From Veillonella tobetsuensis (GTDB taxonomy: Bacteria; Bacillota; Negativicutes; Veillonellales; Veillonellaceae): DNA of 64,000 nt. This document shows, piece by piece, positions 1-8,588 of this stretch (position 1 is the first letter of the stretch; every line of letters begins with the position of its first letter). The stretch lies in assembly GCF_001078375.1 (NCBI RefSeq), contig NZ_BBXI01000003.1:1-64000 (forward strand). Direction: 5' to 3'. The notes under the pieces are model-generated. The model saw only the letters and a list, made by a program, of their open reading frames with translations. It did not search any database and was not told where the DNA came from. A program made the position numbers and the translations under genes.

Positions 1-2
1 AA

Positions 3-1991
3 CAAGTAAATACTGTCTCTGGAAATAATACAGAAATTATTGGTTCTAAGGTTATCGGTGAAAGTGTAACTACAAAAGTTGGACATGATTTGAACATTGA
101 AAGTTTACAAGATACGAATGACTATCATAAAATTAGTAAAAATAAAAGTATATCTGTATCTTATGGAATGAGTGGGCCAGCAAGAGTTGGATTTGAAAAT
201 TCTCGAGGGACAACAGATAGCCATTATGCAAGTGTCACAGATCAGGCTGGTATATACGCAGGTGATGGCGGATATAATGTACAGGTAAATCATGCAACTA
301 CACTTACAGGTGGTATAATTAAAGGTAGTCCTGATAAATCCAAAAATAGATTATCCTCTAACTCTTTAAAAATGAATGATATTCAAAATGAAGCATCTTA
401 TTCTGCCAAGACTTCTGGCTATAGTTTATCTACGACCAAACGCACTAAAAATAATCCAATAGGCATTACAGGTAGTCCTAAAATGGGGATTCCTGTAAAA
501 GGTAGCTCAAAGTCTACTACGCATTCAGCTATTAGTGAAGGTATCATTGAAATTGCTGAGAAAGAATCTTTAGAAAAGATTAATCATGATACGGAACATG
601 CACTTAATAAATTAGCACCAATTTTTGATAAAAAAACAGTAGAAGAAAAACAAATATTGTTAACAAAAATTTCTAATAAAGGTTATAGGTTGATAGGTGA
701 TATTGCTGTTAGCGAACAAAAAAAATATGTGATCTTAGCAGAATCTGCTGAAAATTCTAATAATGAAAAATTAGCAAAAGAATATATTGATAAGGCTAAA
801 AAATGGGATGATGGTGGAATTTATAAAGTTGCTTTACATGGTGCATTTGGTGCAACTATATCGAAGCTTTCTGGATATAATTCTTTTGATGGGTTTAAAA
901 TTAGTGCAATAAATGAAGTTGCACAACCACTTCTGAGAAAAATTGATAATCCTGATATGCAAAAGTTAGTTAGTATAATTTTAGGGAAAAGTATTAGTGA
1001 TCAATCAATAGCAGCACCTTTGATAAATTCAGCCGTTGATAATAATTGGTTGACTCATGATGATCAGTTAAACTTGTTACGTGATTATAGAAGTTTTAAA
1101 TATGGAGAAATTAGTTTAGATGAATGGGTTAGAAAGTTAGCCTTTTATGAAACCTTAATGTGGCATGAATATAATCATCCTGATATATATAAAACAAGTA
1201 ATGCGACCTCTAGAGAGCTATATGATAAACTAGAATCCGATGAACTTGGATCGGGATCATTTCAAGATGTTATGAGTAATCTTGTATATAAATATGTAAT
1301 ATTAAATGGGTTAGAAGATTCATTTTATATGTATAAGAGAGAAGCGAATGATAAGATCATAAGTTCACGTGAAATATTTATTGCAAATAATTATTTTAAA
1401 CTTCATACTCAAAATATTTGGGATGTTTCCTCGAATAATTCTCTGGAAAAACCATTAAATTTTATACAATCTAATACTAAAAATGAAAGTTATATTATGC
1501 CGTATCAGGAAGGAATTTCAAATCCTGATAAACATAGTAATTTCAGATTGTTTGGTAACGAAACAACAAATATAACTGGAATACATACTGATACAGATAT
1601 AGGTGGTTTAAGTTTTAACAATAGTATTAGTTCTGGTGTTAAAGGAGAGGTGAGTCTCGTTAGAGTACACCATGAAGCTCAAAAAAATGCCGCTAAAGTT
1701 GAAGTAAATGGGGACATTTTATATTTGGCTGGAAGTGTAGATGGAGCCCTAGGGCAAGGTAATTTATATGTTAAAGCAGAAGCTTTGGCTGCATTAGCGG
1801 CTGCTCAGGGGAAATATTCATTAGATTTTGGAAGTTTTGTTATTATTGCAGAAGGTAAAGTATATGGAGCTGGAGTTGGAGCTGGAATTGAAGGTGGGTT
1901 TAATAAAGAAAAAGGTACAATTAAAATAAAAGGCGACTTATCATATTTTGTTGGTGCTGGTGGGGGTATAACCATTAAATTTAAAAATTAG
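3..1991 (+). CDS. CdiA/FhaB-type hemagglutinin, C-terminal part (5' end outside window)
   Basis: The frame is open from base 3, so the gene starts before the window; about 662 residues are visible. The first part contains the hemagglutinin-repeat pattern (GHDLNIESLQDTND, then SVSYG and NVQVNHATTLTGG) typical of two-partner-secretion exoproteins. A following segment around WDDGGIYKVALHGAFGA resembles the pre-toxin region of CdiA-like proteins. The last 118 residues differ in character: glycine/alanine rich with hydrophobic stretches (LAALAAAQG, YGAGVGAGIEGG, FVGAGGGITI), which suggests a membrane-active toxin tip; that is inference. No VENN motif is visible. Two small membrane proteins follow directly. 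The family call is firm; the toxin activity is not known. Confidence 0.8.
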   Translation, partial: QVNTVSGNNTEIIGSKVIGESVTTKVGHDLNIESLQDTNDYHKISKNKSISVSYGMSGPARVGFENSRGTTDSHYASVTDQAGIYAGDGGYNVQVNHATTLTGGIIKGSPDKSKNRLSSNSLKMNDIQNEASYSAKTSGYSLSTTKRTKNNPIGITGSPKMGIPVKGSSKSTTHSAISEGIIEIAEKESLEKINHDTEHALNKLAPIFDKKTVEEKQILLTKISNKGYRLIGDIAVSEQKKYVILAESAENSNNEKLAKEYIDKAKKWDDGGIYKVALHGAFGATISKLSGYNSFDGFKISAINEVAQPLLRKIDNPDMQKLVSIILGKSISDQSIAAPLINSAVDNNWLTHDDQLNLLRDYRSFKYGEISLDEWVRKLAFYETLMWHEYNHPDIYKTSNATSRELYDKLESDELGSGSFQDVMSNLVYKYVILNGLEDSFYMYKREANDKIISSREIFIANNYFKLHTQNIWDVSSNNSLEKPLNFIQSNTKNESYIMPYQEGISNPDKHSNFRLFGNETTNITGIHTDTDIGGLSFNNSISSGVKGEVSLVRVHHEAQKNAAKVEVNGDILYLAGSVDGALGQGNLYVKAEALAALAAAQGKYSLDFGSFVIIAEGKVYGAGVGAGIEGGFNKEKGTIKIKGDLSYFVGAGGGITIKFKN

Positions 1992-2005
1992 GAGGATTTA
2001 ATATC

Positions 2006-2176
2006 ATGAAACGTTTATTTTTCTATGGATTTGCATTATTTGTATTAATATCCATTGTATATGGAATGGCCTATGATTTCATAACTGGTGCTGAGATTCA
2101 CTATGATTTCTATGGTGCAGGTTTTGTTGCTTGGCTAGTATTTTTTGGTATCTTAAAATTAGTTTTACGAGTATAA
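2006..2176 (+). CDS. small two-helix membrane protein, candidate immunity protein (copy 1)
   Basis: A 56-residue ORF beginning MKRLFFYGFALFVLISIVYG, with GGAGG 9 bases before the ATG and only 14 bases after the hemagglutinin stop. It has two hydrophobic segments (about residues 4-22 and 38-54) around a polar middle (DFITGAEIHYDFYG). No family was recognised. Its position right behind a CdiA-like C-terminus and its membrane character suggest an immunity protein against a membrane-acting toxin. A paralogue lies 166 bases downstream. Function is inferred from context only. Confidence 0.65.
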   Translation: MKRLFFYGFALFVLISIVYGMAYDFITGAEIHYDFYGAGFVAWLVFFGILKLVLRV

Positions 2177-2342
2177 AATACAGATATATTTAAAATGCTT
2201 TTAATATAAAATCATTCATAATATCGGCGATTTAATGTAATGAGTATTTTACAAACAGTGGTTCAAACATGATTGTTATATATGATAAAGTACTTAGAGA
2301 TACATATCACTTATTTAATTTATAATTGAAAGAGATATAGGA

Positions 2343-2513
2343 ATGCGACGATTAATATTATACGGATTTGCAATATTGGGAATAATTTCTATCATATATG
2401 GAATAGTAGATGATTTCATAACAGGTACTCAGATTAGCTATGATTTTTATGGTACATCTTTTGTTTGTTTATTGATATTTATTATCGTGTTAAAATTGGC
2501 TTTTCGTATATAA
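2343..2513 (+). CDS. small two-helix membrane protein, candidate immunity protein (copy 2)
   Basis: A 56-residue ORF the same length as copy 1 and clearly paralogous: MRRLILYGFAILGIISIIYG, then DDFITGTQISYDFYG and a hydrophobic end. Conserved positions include the N-terminal basic residues, YGFA, DFITG and YDFYG. The ribosome site is weaker (AAAGAGATATAGGA). Tandem diverged copies are common for immunity genes of polymorphic toxins, so this may be a second-specificity or orphan immunity gene. Too short to be sure without homologues. Confidence 0.6.
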   Translation: MRRLILYGFAILGIISIIYGIVDDFITGTQISYDFYGTSFVCLLIFIIVLKLAFRI

Positions 2514-2619
2514 AGCTATTGTAAGCGTATAATACATTTATAATAAGTAAATAATAGGCAGTGTAATATCTTTTGTGTAAACTGTTCTCAAACAATTGAA
2601 AAGAGAACCAATCCTCTTT

Positions 2620-2657
2620 GGCACCAATCATATGTATGGTTGGTGCCATTCTTTTTG
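2620..2657. terminator. hairpin terminator after the putative immunity genes
   Basis: GGCACCAATCAT pairs with ATGGTTGGTGCC (12 bp, one G-U) around a 4-base loop and is followed by ATTCTTTTTG. It would end transcription of the toxin-immunity region. Confidence 0.6.
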
Positions 2658-2671
2658 TACACCGAATAGGC

Positions 2672-2764
2672 ATGACTAAAACTCCAGTTAAATTTGGGGA
2701 GGCGGTAAAAAAATTCTTAGAGAAAAGGAAAGAACCTCCTAGTGGCAAAATGAAGTTGGCCTAG
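2672..2764 (+). CDS. short lysine-rich ORF of uncertain status
   Basis: A 30-residue ORF (MTKTPVKFGEAVKKFLEKRK...) between the terminator and the transposase remnant, without a convincing ribosome site. It may be the tail of a lost gene or chance. Nothing recognised. Confidence 0.15.
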   Translation: MTKTPVKFGEAVKKFLEKRKEPPSGKMKLA

Positions 2765-2794
2765 TAACCACAACATTTTAATATAGGAGGTTCA

Positions 2795-2935
2795 ATGTTA
2801 ATGAATGACGTAAAAAGCTTATCACATAGTAAATGGAGATGTAAATATCATATTGTTTTTGCGCCAAAGTATAGAAGACAAATAATTTATGGTCGAATAC
2901 ATGTTGATATAGGTAAAATTTTAAGAGATTTATTG
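2795..2935 (+). pseudogene. tnpA: IS200/IS605 TnpA remnant (first ~47 residues)
   Basis: AGGAGG precedes an ATG that starts MLMNDVKSLSHSKWRCKYHI and continues VFAPKYRRQIIYG, the N-terminus of IS200-type Y1 (HUH) transposases. Homology stops near base 2935, where the sequence becomes the 3' end of the convergent substrate-binding protein gene; the frame closes at 2965. The catalytic HUH and Tyr region and the right end are absent, so the element is dead. Confidence 0.8.
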
Positions 2936-3931
2936 AACTGTAATACCGTGAATTTCTTGTGCTAAACGTTTTAAAGCGTCAACAGTACGAACACCAGGTG
3001 TGATTTCAGACAATTTTACACGGATAAAGTGATTTTCTTTAATCGCTGTAATGTCTTGTAATTGAGGATTAGCTTTCAATTTAGCGATTTTTTCTTGGAA
3101 ATCATCATCGTTGCGGATGGAATTGCCGTAGTCAGCGATAATAATATAGTCAGGATTTTGGGCGATTACAGTTTCCCAAGAACCTTTAGCCCAAGTTTTA
3201 TCAACACCAAGGCCACTCATTACATTATCGGCACCGATGAGACGAAGAATGTTAGTTGTATAGCCTTCAAATGCTGTGAACGGTTGACCATCTTCGGAAT
3301 CATAGATGAATACGCGTTTTCTAGGGACATCTTTCAATTGGTTTTGTACTTTTGTAAGAGTATCACGTTGAGCCTTAACCCAATCATTAGCTTTAGACTC
3401 TACACCGAAGATTTTACCTAACATAATCATATCTTTAAAGTTAGTTTCTAAATCAGCCTTAGTAGAAAGCATAGATTCTGGTAACCAAATATTAACTTTA
3501 TTAGCAATCATTTTGTCTGCTGGAATGGCACGTTTGCTGAAGGAATCAGGCCAGCCAGTAGCAAAGTCAGGTTTTACGCTCATGAATACTTCGTAAGAAG
3601 GCCATTTTTCAGCTAATACTTTTACCTTGTCGTACTCACCTTGTAATGGCTCGTAGATTTCCTCTTCTTTAAATGCAGTGCCTGCCATTTTGTCAGCGAG
3701 ACCAAGTTGAAGCATCATTTCGGTTGTTGCCTGGGACATGGATACAGCATGTGTTGGAGGTGCACTTACGGAGAAGTTTGTAGTAGCGCCGTCGAATGTT
3801 TCGCTCCAGCTAGCGATTGCTTGTGCTGTTTGCGTGTTTTGTTGGGACGTAGTGCCGCAGCCAGTGAAAGCTAGTGTTGTGCCTGCCACCAATAGTCCTA
3901 GAAGGGTAAAGCGTTTTACTTTGTTTAACAT
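2930..3931 (-). CDS. ABC transporter substrate-binding lipoprotein (siderophore/corrinoid type)
   Basis: A 333-residue protein starting MLNKVKRFTLLGLLVAGTTL with lipobox FTGC, so an exported lipoprotein. The body fits the TroA/FecB/BtuF-like periplasmic binding fold (TEMMLQLGLADKMAG near the N-terminus; AQNPDYIIIADYG and a C-terminal LAQEIHG helix). It is the last gene of a minus-strand operon permease-ATPase-binding protein. Substrate cannot be read from sequence: ferric siderophore, haem or cobalamin are all possible. Its 3' end abuts the truncated IS200-type element. Confidence 0.8.
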   Translation of the reverse strand: MLNKVKRFTLLGLLVAGTTLAFTGCGTTSQQNTQTAQAIASWSETFDGATTNFSVSAPPTHAVSMSQATTEMMLQLGLADKMAGTAFKEEEIYEPLQGEYDKVKVLAEKWPSYEVFMSVKPDFATGWPDSFSKRAIPADKMIANKVNIWLPESMLSTKADLETNFKDMIMLGKIFGVESKANDWVKAQRDTLTKVQNQLKDVPRKRVFIYDSEDGQPFTAFEGYTTNILRLIGADNVMSGLGVDKTWAKGSWETVIAQNPDYIIIADYGNSIRNDDDFQEKIAKLKANPQLQDITAIKENHFIRVKLSEITPGVRTVDALKRLAQEIHGITVQ

Positions 3932-4040
3932 TATAATGTCCTTTCTGTAAAAACAGTAAGTGAGGAAATCCTCAACATAAGTAGATTAGCTATATACCTG
4001 CATATAGCTATATATTTTTTAGCGTTAAACGCTATAAAAT

Positions 4041-4787
4041 CTAATATTGAATACGATAAATACCGTCTTCTGTCTTTGTGGTAAAGGGGATTTCAAATAC
4101 AGGTTCCAATAGCTCTGGTGTTAACACCTCTTGTGGAGAACCTGTTTTTACAATGCGTCCCTTATTCATTAATACGATATTATCACAATAGGTAGCTGCC
4201 AATTGAATGTCGTGAAGAACAACAATAACCGTTCCTTTGAATGTTTGCAATTCTTTCATTAAAGCCAACTTATATTTTAGGTCTAGATGGTTTGTAGGCT
4301 CATCTAGCAATAATATGGTAGGTTCCTGTGTTAGGGCTTTTGCAATAAATGCACGTTGTAATTCACCACCTGAAAGGTGTTGCACTTCTTCGTTTGCAAG
4401 ATGAGAAATACCTATATGCTCCATATAGGATTCGGCAATGGCTACATCTCGCCTTGTATAGTTCCCAAAGCGTGTCTTATGAGGATAGCGCCCCATGAGA
4501 ACTATATCTTTCACAAGAAAATCGTCAATCATAGCATCATGCATTTGAGATAAGATGGATACAAATTTTGCAAATCGTGACGAATCGATTGACTCTAAAG
4601 GTTCATCATTAAGTGTGATGGTTCCCTTAGAATAGATTGATTTTGATAAGTGCTTTAACAATGTTGATTTCCCGCACCCGTTAGGGCCAATGATGGCTGT
4701 GATTTTATTAGTGGGAAACTCTACCGATATATCATGTAATACGGATCGAGTAGGATAGTCAAAGCTTAAGTGATTAACTGTATACAT
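4041..4787 (-). CDS. ABC transporter ATP-binding protein (FecE/BtuD type)
   Basis: A 248-residue nucleotide-binding subunit with Walker A GPNGCGKST, signature LSGGELQRA, Walker B ILLLDEPTNHLD and the switch histidine in VVLHD. The 'DEPTNHLDLKYKL' type is usual for siderophore/cobalamin importers. It is 48 bases behind the permease gene and about 110 bases ahead of the binding-protein gene, so all three form one importer. Energises transport from the cytoplasmic face. Confidence 0.88.
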   Translation of the reverse strand: MYTVNHLSFDYPTRSVLHDISVEFPTNKITAIIGPNGCGKSTLLKHLSKSIYSKGTITLNDEPLESIDSSRFAKFVSILSQMHDAMIDDFLVKDIVLMGRYPHKTRFGNYTRRDVAIAESYMEHIGISHLANEEVQHLSGGELQRAFIAKALTQEPTILLLDEPTNHLDLKYKLALMKELQTFKGTVIVVLHDIQLAATYCDNIVLMNKGRIVKTGSPQEVLTPELLEPVFEIPFTTKTEDGIYRIQY

Positions 4788-4835
4788 AAATTTCCTTTGT
4801 CCTAGAAATAGGATTAACTAATCCTTGTATTGTAC

Positions 4836-5849
4836 TTAGCCGATATTTTTATATCGTTTCATAATAATCCAGATAAATAATGGGGCCCCTAATAAAGAGG
4901 TAAGAACACCGATAGGGATTTCTTCTGGGCTATATAGTGCTCTAGATAGTACATCAGACCAAATCATGACGATGCTGCCTATGAGCATGCTAAATATCAA
5001 AGTATTTTTATGTTTAGGACCACCTGTAATACGAGCGAGGTGGGGGATAATAAGACCGATAAAACCAACCACACCTACCTTAGATACTAAGGTAGCAATC
5101 ACTATGGATGATGTTATAACGATTGATAATTGTAATGTTTTAACTGAAAGTCCCATGTTGGCAGCCTCTTGGTTGCCGAGGAGTAAGACATCTAAATCTT
5201 GCTTATAAATGTAGATGAATAAACAAAATAGAGCGACAATGATGGCTGATAATGGTAAATCTTGCCATTGGATGCCCGCGAAACTACCTAATAACCAAAA
5301 CATGGCACTTCGCACCTGTGCTTCGTGTTTAGCACCATAAATAATCATCATTGTTAACGCTGAGAAAATGCCTGTCATACCCATGCCAATAAGGATGAGT
5401 TTAACAGGACTATTACTTTTACCAACACATAATAAAACTAATATGATGGATAACATGGCACCAAAGGAGGCAAAGAAAGGCGTATTGTATGCTCCTAGTA
5501 ACGGTAGACCTCCACAAATGATGGCGAATACAGCCCCTGTACTAGCTCCTGATGATACACCTAACACGTAAGGGTCTGCTAGTGCATTGCGTGTTACCGT
5601 TTGCATTAAAAGACCTACAGCAGATAAGCCGATGCCAGTTAAGATTGAATATAATAGGCGAGGTAAGCGAATATCCCACAAGATTGTGTCGGTCATATGA
5701 GGGATAGAAAGGTTTTGTCCTCCTAAGTGTGAGGAGAGACTATTTAGTACATCTGTTAAGGGGATAAAGGTGGATCCAAATTGAAGAGATGTAACAAGGG
5801 ATACAATGAGTATTGCTCCTAAAATTAAAGCCTTAATAGTGTTTTGCAT
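4836..5849 (-). CDS. FecCD/BtuC-family ABC permease
   Basis: A 337-residue, very hydrophobic protein of about ten membrane helices. Family hallmarks include DIRLPRLLYSILTGIGLSAVG, NALADPYVLGVSSGAS and VGVVGFIGLIIPHLAR (the ATPase-contacting loop). It is the first gene of the importer operon; an 18-bp perfect palindrome lies about 36 bases upstream of the start, suggesting a metal- or cofactor-responsive regulator. Confidence 0.9.
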   Translation of the reverse strand: MQNTIKALILGAILIVSLVTSLQFGSTFIPLTDVLNSLSSHLGGQNLSIPHMTDTILWDIRLPRLLYSILTGIGLSAVGLLMQTVTRNALADPYVLGVSSGASTGAVFAIICGGLPLLGAYNTPFFASFGAMLSIILVLLCVGKSNSPVKLILIGMGMTGIFSALTMMIIYGAKHEAQVRSAMFWLLGSFAGIQWQDLPLSAIIVALFCLFIYIYKQDLDVLLLGNQEAANMGLSVKTLQLSIVITSSIVIATLVSKVGVVGFIGLIIPHLARITGGPKHKNTLIFSMLIGSIVMIWSDVLSRALYSPEEIPIGVLTSLLGAPLFIWIIMKRYKNIG

Positions 5850-5884
5850 GATGCCTCAAAATGATATTTATAATTACAAAAACT

Positions 5885-5902
5885 TATACTAATATTAGTA
5901 TA
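5885..5902. promoter_or_regulatory. 18-bp perfect palindrome, candidate operator
   Basis: TATACTAATATTAGTATA is perfectly symmetrical and lies just upstream of the minus-strand importer operon. A copy with one change (TATACTAATATGAGTATA) lies at 16395-16412 before the COG0523 operon. The rest of the 397-base gap between the importer and the methionine genes is AT rich and holds no ORF I trust. The regulator is unknown; a Fur-family site is one option. Confidence 0.5.
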
Positions 5903-6160
5903 GATAATGCTCGATGTAATTACAATAGAAGTACTGGTATAGGTATAGAAACTAGTTTTACTGTTTCCTGTAAACTCATAAAAATTCTGGTAGTAGTATA
6001 TTTTATACATGAAACTAAAAGTTATGGCTACTCATTCAAAATACATATGACTTAAAAGGCCTTATTACGCTTTGTGAGAAGCTCTTTTAATTGACTAAGT
6101 ATAGAGACCTTTTTATAATAGTTATATTATTATACTATAGTTTGATAGTAGGTATATTAA

Positions 6161-6180
6161 TTCCTAGCTAATACTAGGAA
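6161..6180. promoter_or_regulatory. inverted repeat before the methionine operon
   Basis: TTCCTAG-N6-CTAGGAA, a perfect 7-bp dyad, lies 66 bases before the start of the first trans-sulfuration gene. Its position fits an operator or a short leader hairpin. No SAM riboswitch or T-box was recognised in this leader. Confidence 0.4.
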
Positions 6181-6246
6181 ATTAGAGTGGCTTTATAGTA
6201 TGTTCTATAAAATGATATACCTTACCATATACAAGGAGATGTTACG

Positions 6247-7380
6247 ATGAAGTTTAATACAAAGTGTGTCCATGGTGGTGGCAAATCAGATAATACAGGT
6301 GCAATTTCTCCTGCTATTTATATGTCTAGTACGTTTTCTCATCCTGGTTTAGGTGAAACTACAGGCTTTCAATATACCCGTGAGTCTAATCCTACTCGGG
6401 ATCGTTTGGAAAAATTGATAGCTGGTTTAGAAGACGGTTTTGATGCCATCGCATTTTCTTCTGGTATGGCTGCCATCGATGCGGTATTTCATTTATTTTC
6501 TCCTGGAGATCACGTTATTTTAGGGGATGACCTTTATGGGGGCTCTATCCGCTTGTTCACTAATATATATGAAAAAAATGGCGTTGAATTTACCTATGTT
6601 GGTACCTCTGATTTAACGGCGGTACAAGCGGCATTCAAACCTAATACAAAGGCTGTATATATTGAAACTCCTACAAACCCAATGATGGAAATTACAGATG
6701 TTCGTGCGGTGAGTAATATGGCTCATGATCGTAATGCTTTGGTTATTGTGGATAATACATTTTTAAGTCCCTATTTCCAAAAACCATTAAATCTAGGAGC
6801 CGACATTGTTGTACATAGTGGTACAAAATTTATTGGAGGCCATCATGATGTTATTTCTGGCTTTACTATTGTGAACGATGAATCCTTAGCAGCTCAACTG
6901 CGCCTCGTTTATAAGACAGTGGGGGCTTGTTTGTCTGCCTTTGATAGCTGGCTCGTTATTCGAGGAATCAAAACATTAGCACTCCGTATGGAGCAACATC
7001 AAAAGAATGCTATTGCTATTGCAGAATGGCTTAAACAGGAACCAAAGGTAACAAAGGTGTTGTTCCCAGGGTTACCAGAACATCCTGGTTATGAGGTAAA
7101 TAAAGCTCAGTCAACGGGATTTGGTGGCATGTTGTCCTTTGAAGTGGATAGCGAAGAAACGGCTAAACAGGTGTTGGAAGGTATTGAGTTGATTCAATTT
7201 GCTGAAAGTCTTGGTGGTACAGAATCCTTGTTGACATATCCTGTTACACAAACACATCCTGATTTAAAGCCAGAGGATGCAGAACGTAAAGGGATTACTC
7301 GTCGCTTGCTTCGCTTGTCCGTTGGCATTGAAGATACAGATGATTTGATTGCTGATTTAGCACAAGCTTTCAATAAATAA
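6247..7380 (+). CDS. PLP-dependent trans-sulfuration enzyme (cystathionine gamma-synthase/lyase family)
   Basis: A 377-residue Cys/Met-metabolism PLP enzyme. Visible family marks: YTRESNPTRDRLE near residue 45, SSGMAAID, the cofactor-binding Asp in VIVDNTF and the Schiff-base Lys in HSGTKFIGGH. The C-terminus has LGGTESLLTYP...TH and the RLSVGIED substrate-loop motif. It interconverts cysteine/homocysteine via cystathionine; synthase versus lyase cannot be decided by eye. Ribosome site AAGGAG; followed 12 bases later by a MalY-type lyase, so one operon. Confidence 0.88.
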   Translation: MKFNTKCVHGGGKSDNTGAISPAIYMSSTFSHPGLGETTGFQYTRESNPTRDRLEKLIAGLEDGFDAIAFSSGMAAIDAVFHLFSPGDHVILGDDLYGGSIRLFTNIYEKNGVEFTYVGTSDLTAVQAAFKPNTKAVYIETPTNPMMEITDVRAVSNMAHDRNALVIVDNTFLSPYFQKPLNLGADIVVHSGTKFIGGHHDVISGFTIVNDESLAAQLRLVYKTVGACLSAFDSWLVIRGIKTLALRMEQHQKNAIAIAEWLKQEPKVTKVLFPGLPEHPGYEVNKAQSTGFGGMLSFEVDSEETAKQVLEGIELIQFAESLGGTESLLTYPVTQTHPDLKPEDAERKGITRRLLRLSVGIEDTDDLIADLAQAFNK

Positions 7381-7392
7381 AAGGAGGCTATT

Positions 7393-8577
7393 ATGGGTCG
7401 ATATAATTTTGACAAAATCGTAGATCGTAAGCATACAAAGTCTCTAAAATATGATTTTGCTGTACAACGTGGTAAACCAGCAGATGTGTTGCCGTTTTGG
7501 GTGGCAGACATGGATTTTGAAATCCCTAGTGAATTAAAGCAAATTCTGTTGAATCGCGTTAATCATGGTGTTTTTGGATACACTGAATCCGATGATGAGT
7601 ATGTTAATGTATTAAAAAACTGGTTCTCTTCTCGATTTAACTGGTCCATTGAACAAGAGTGGCTAGTAAAAACGCCTGGCGTTGTGTTCGCACTCGCTAT
7701 GGCGGTGCGAGCTTTCACCAATGAAGGTGAAGGGGTGCTTATTAATCAACCTGTATACTATCCGTTTAGTTTAGTTATTGATGACAATAACAGAAATCTC
7801 ATTAATGTACCGTTGATTCAAGGTGAAGATACATATACCATTGATTTTGATGGCATTGAGCGTGCGATAGTAGAGCATAATGTGACATTGTTCCTTCTCT
7901 GTAATCCTCACAATCCGGTGGGGCGCGTTTGGACTGAGGATGAATTAAAACGCCTCGGCGATATTTGTATTAAACATAATGTGATTATCGTTAGCGATGA
8001 AATTCACGCCGATTTTGTGTGGGACAGTCATACACATACGGTTTTTGCTAATCTTGGTGAAAGTTATGCGGAGCACTGCATTGTTTGTACGGCCCCTAGC
8101 AAAACCTTTAATATTGCAGGTCTGCAAGTATCGAATGTGTTTATTCCTAATGAAACCTTGCGTAAACGATTTGTTAAGGAAATTGATAAAGCCGGTTATA
8201 GCCAACTAAATACAATGGGACTTGTGGGCTGCCAAGGTGCTTATGAAGTCGGTGGCCCGTGGCTCGATGAATTGAAAGTGTATATTCAAGGTAATATTCA
8301 ATTTACCCTTGATTATTTCAAGCAATACTTGCCGAAGCTTCGCATGTATCGTCCAGAAGGGACGTACCTCATGTGGTTTGACTGTTCTCAGTTACCATTA
8401 ACTGCAGATGAGCGTGAACAATGGTTATTATATGATGCGAAATTATGGCTTGATAGTGGCTCTATGTTTGGTAAAGATGGAGAAACTTTTGAACGCATTA
8501 ATGTAGCGTGTCCTCGTGCTACTTTAGTGGAAGGTTTAGATTCCCTTCGTCGTGCGTATGAGTCGAAAGGGTATTAG
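7393..8577 (+). CDS. MalY/PatB-type cystathionine beta-lyase (class I aminotransferase fold)
   Basis: A 394-residue fold-type I PLP enzyme. PLPFWVADMDF near residue 35 is the signature N-terminus of MalY/PatB proteins; CNPHNPVGRVWT, VSDEIHADF and the Lys in APSKTFNIAGLQ complete the active site. It cleaves cystathionine (or other C-S substrates) to homocysteine, ammonia and pyruvate. GGAGG ribosome site, 12 bases after the previous gene and 11 before metA, so part of the methionine operon. Confidence 0.87.
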   Translation: MGRYNFDKIVDRKHTKSLKYDFAVQRGKPADVLPFWVADMDFEIPSELKQILLNRVNHGVFGYTESDDEYVNVLKNWFSSRFNWSIEQEWLVKTPGVVFALAMAVRAFTNEGEGVLINQPVYYPFSLVIDDNNRNLINVPLIQGEDTYTIDFDGIERAIVEHNVTLFLLCNPHNPVGRVWTEDELKRLGDICIKHNVIIVSDEIHADFVWDSHTHTVFANLGESYAEHCIVCTAPSKTFNIAGLQVSNVFIPNETLRKRFVKEIDKAGYSQLNTMGLVGCQGAYEVGGPWLDELKVYIQGNIQFTLDYFKQYLPKLRMYRPEGTYLMWFDCSQLPLTADEREQWLLYDAKLWLDSGSMFGKDGETFERINVACPRATLVEGLDSLRRAYESKGY

Positions 8578-8588
8578 GAGGTTATATA

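Noticed and set aside
2482-2748. An 88-codon minus-strand ORF across the terminator and end of the second immunity copy
   Set aside because: It overlaps the hairpin and a better-supported plus-strand gene.
5850-6246. Cobalamin or SAM riboswitch between the importer and methionine genes
   Set aside because: No B12-box or SAM core sequence recognised on either strand; only palindromes are visible.
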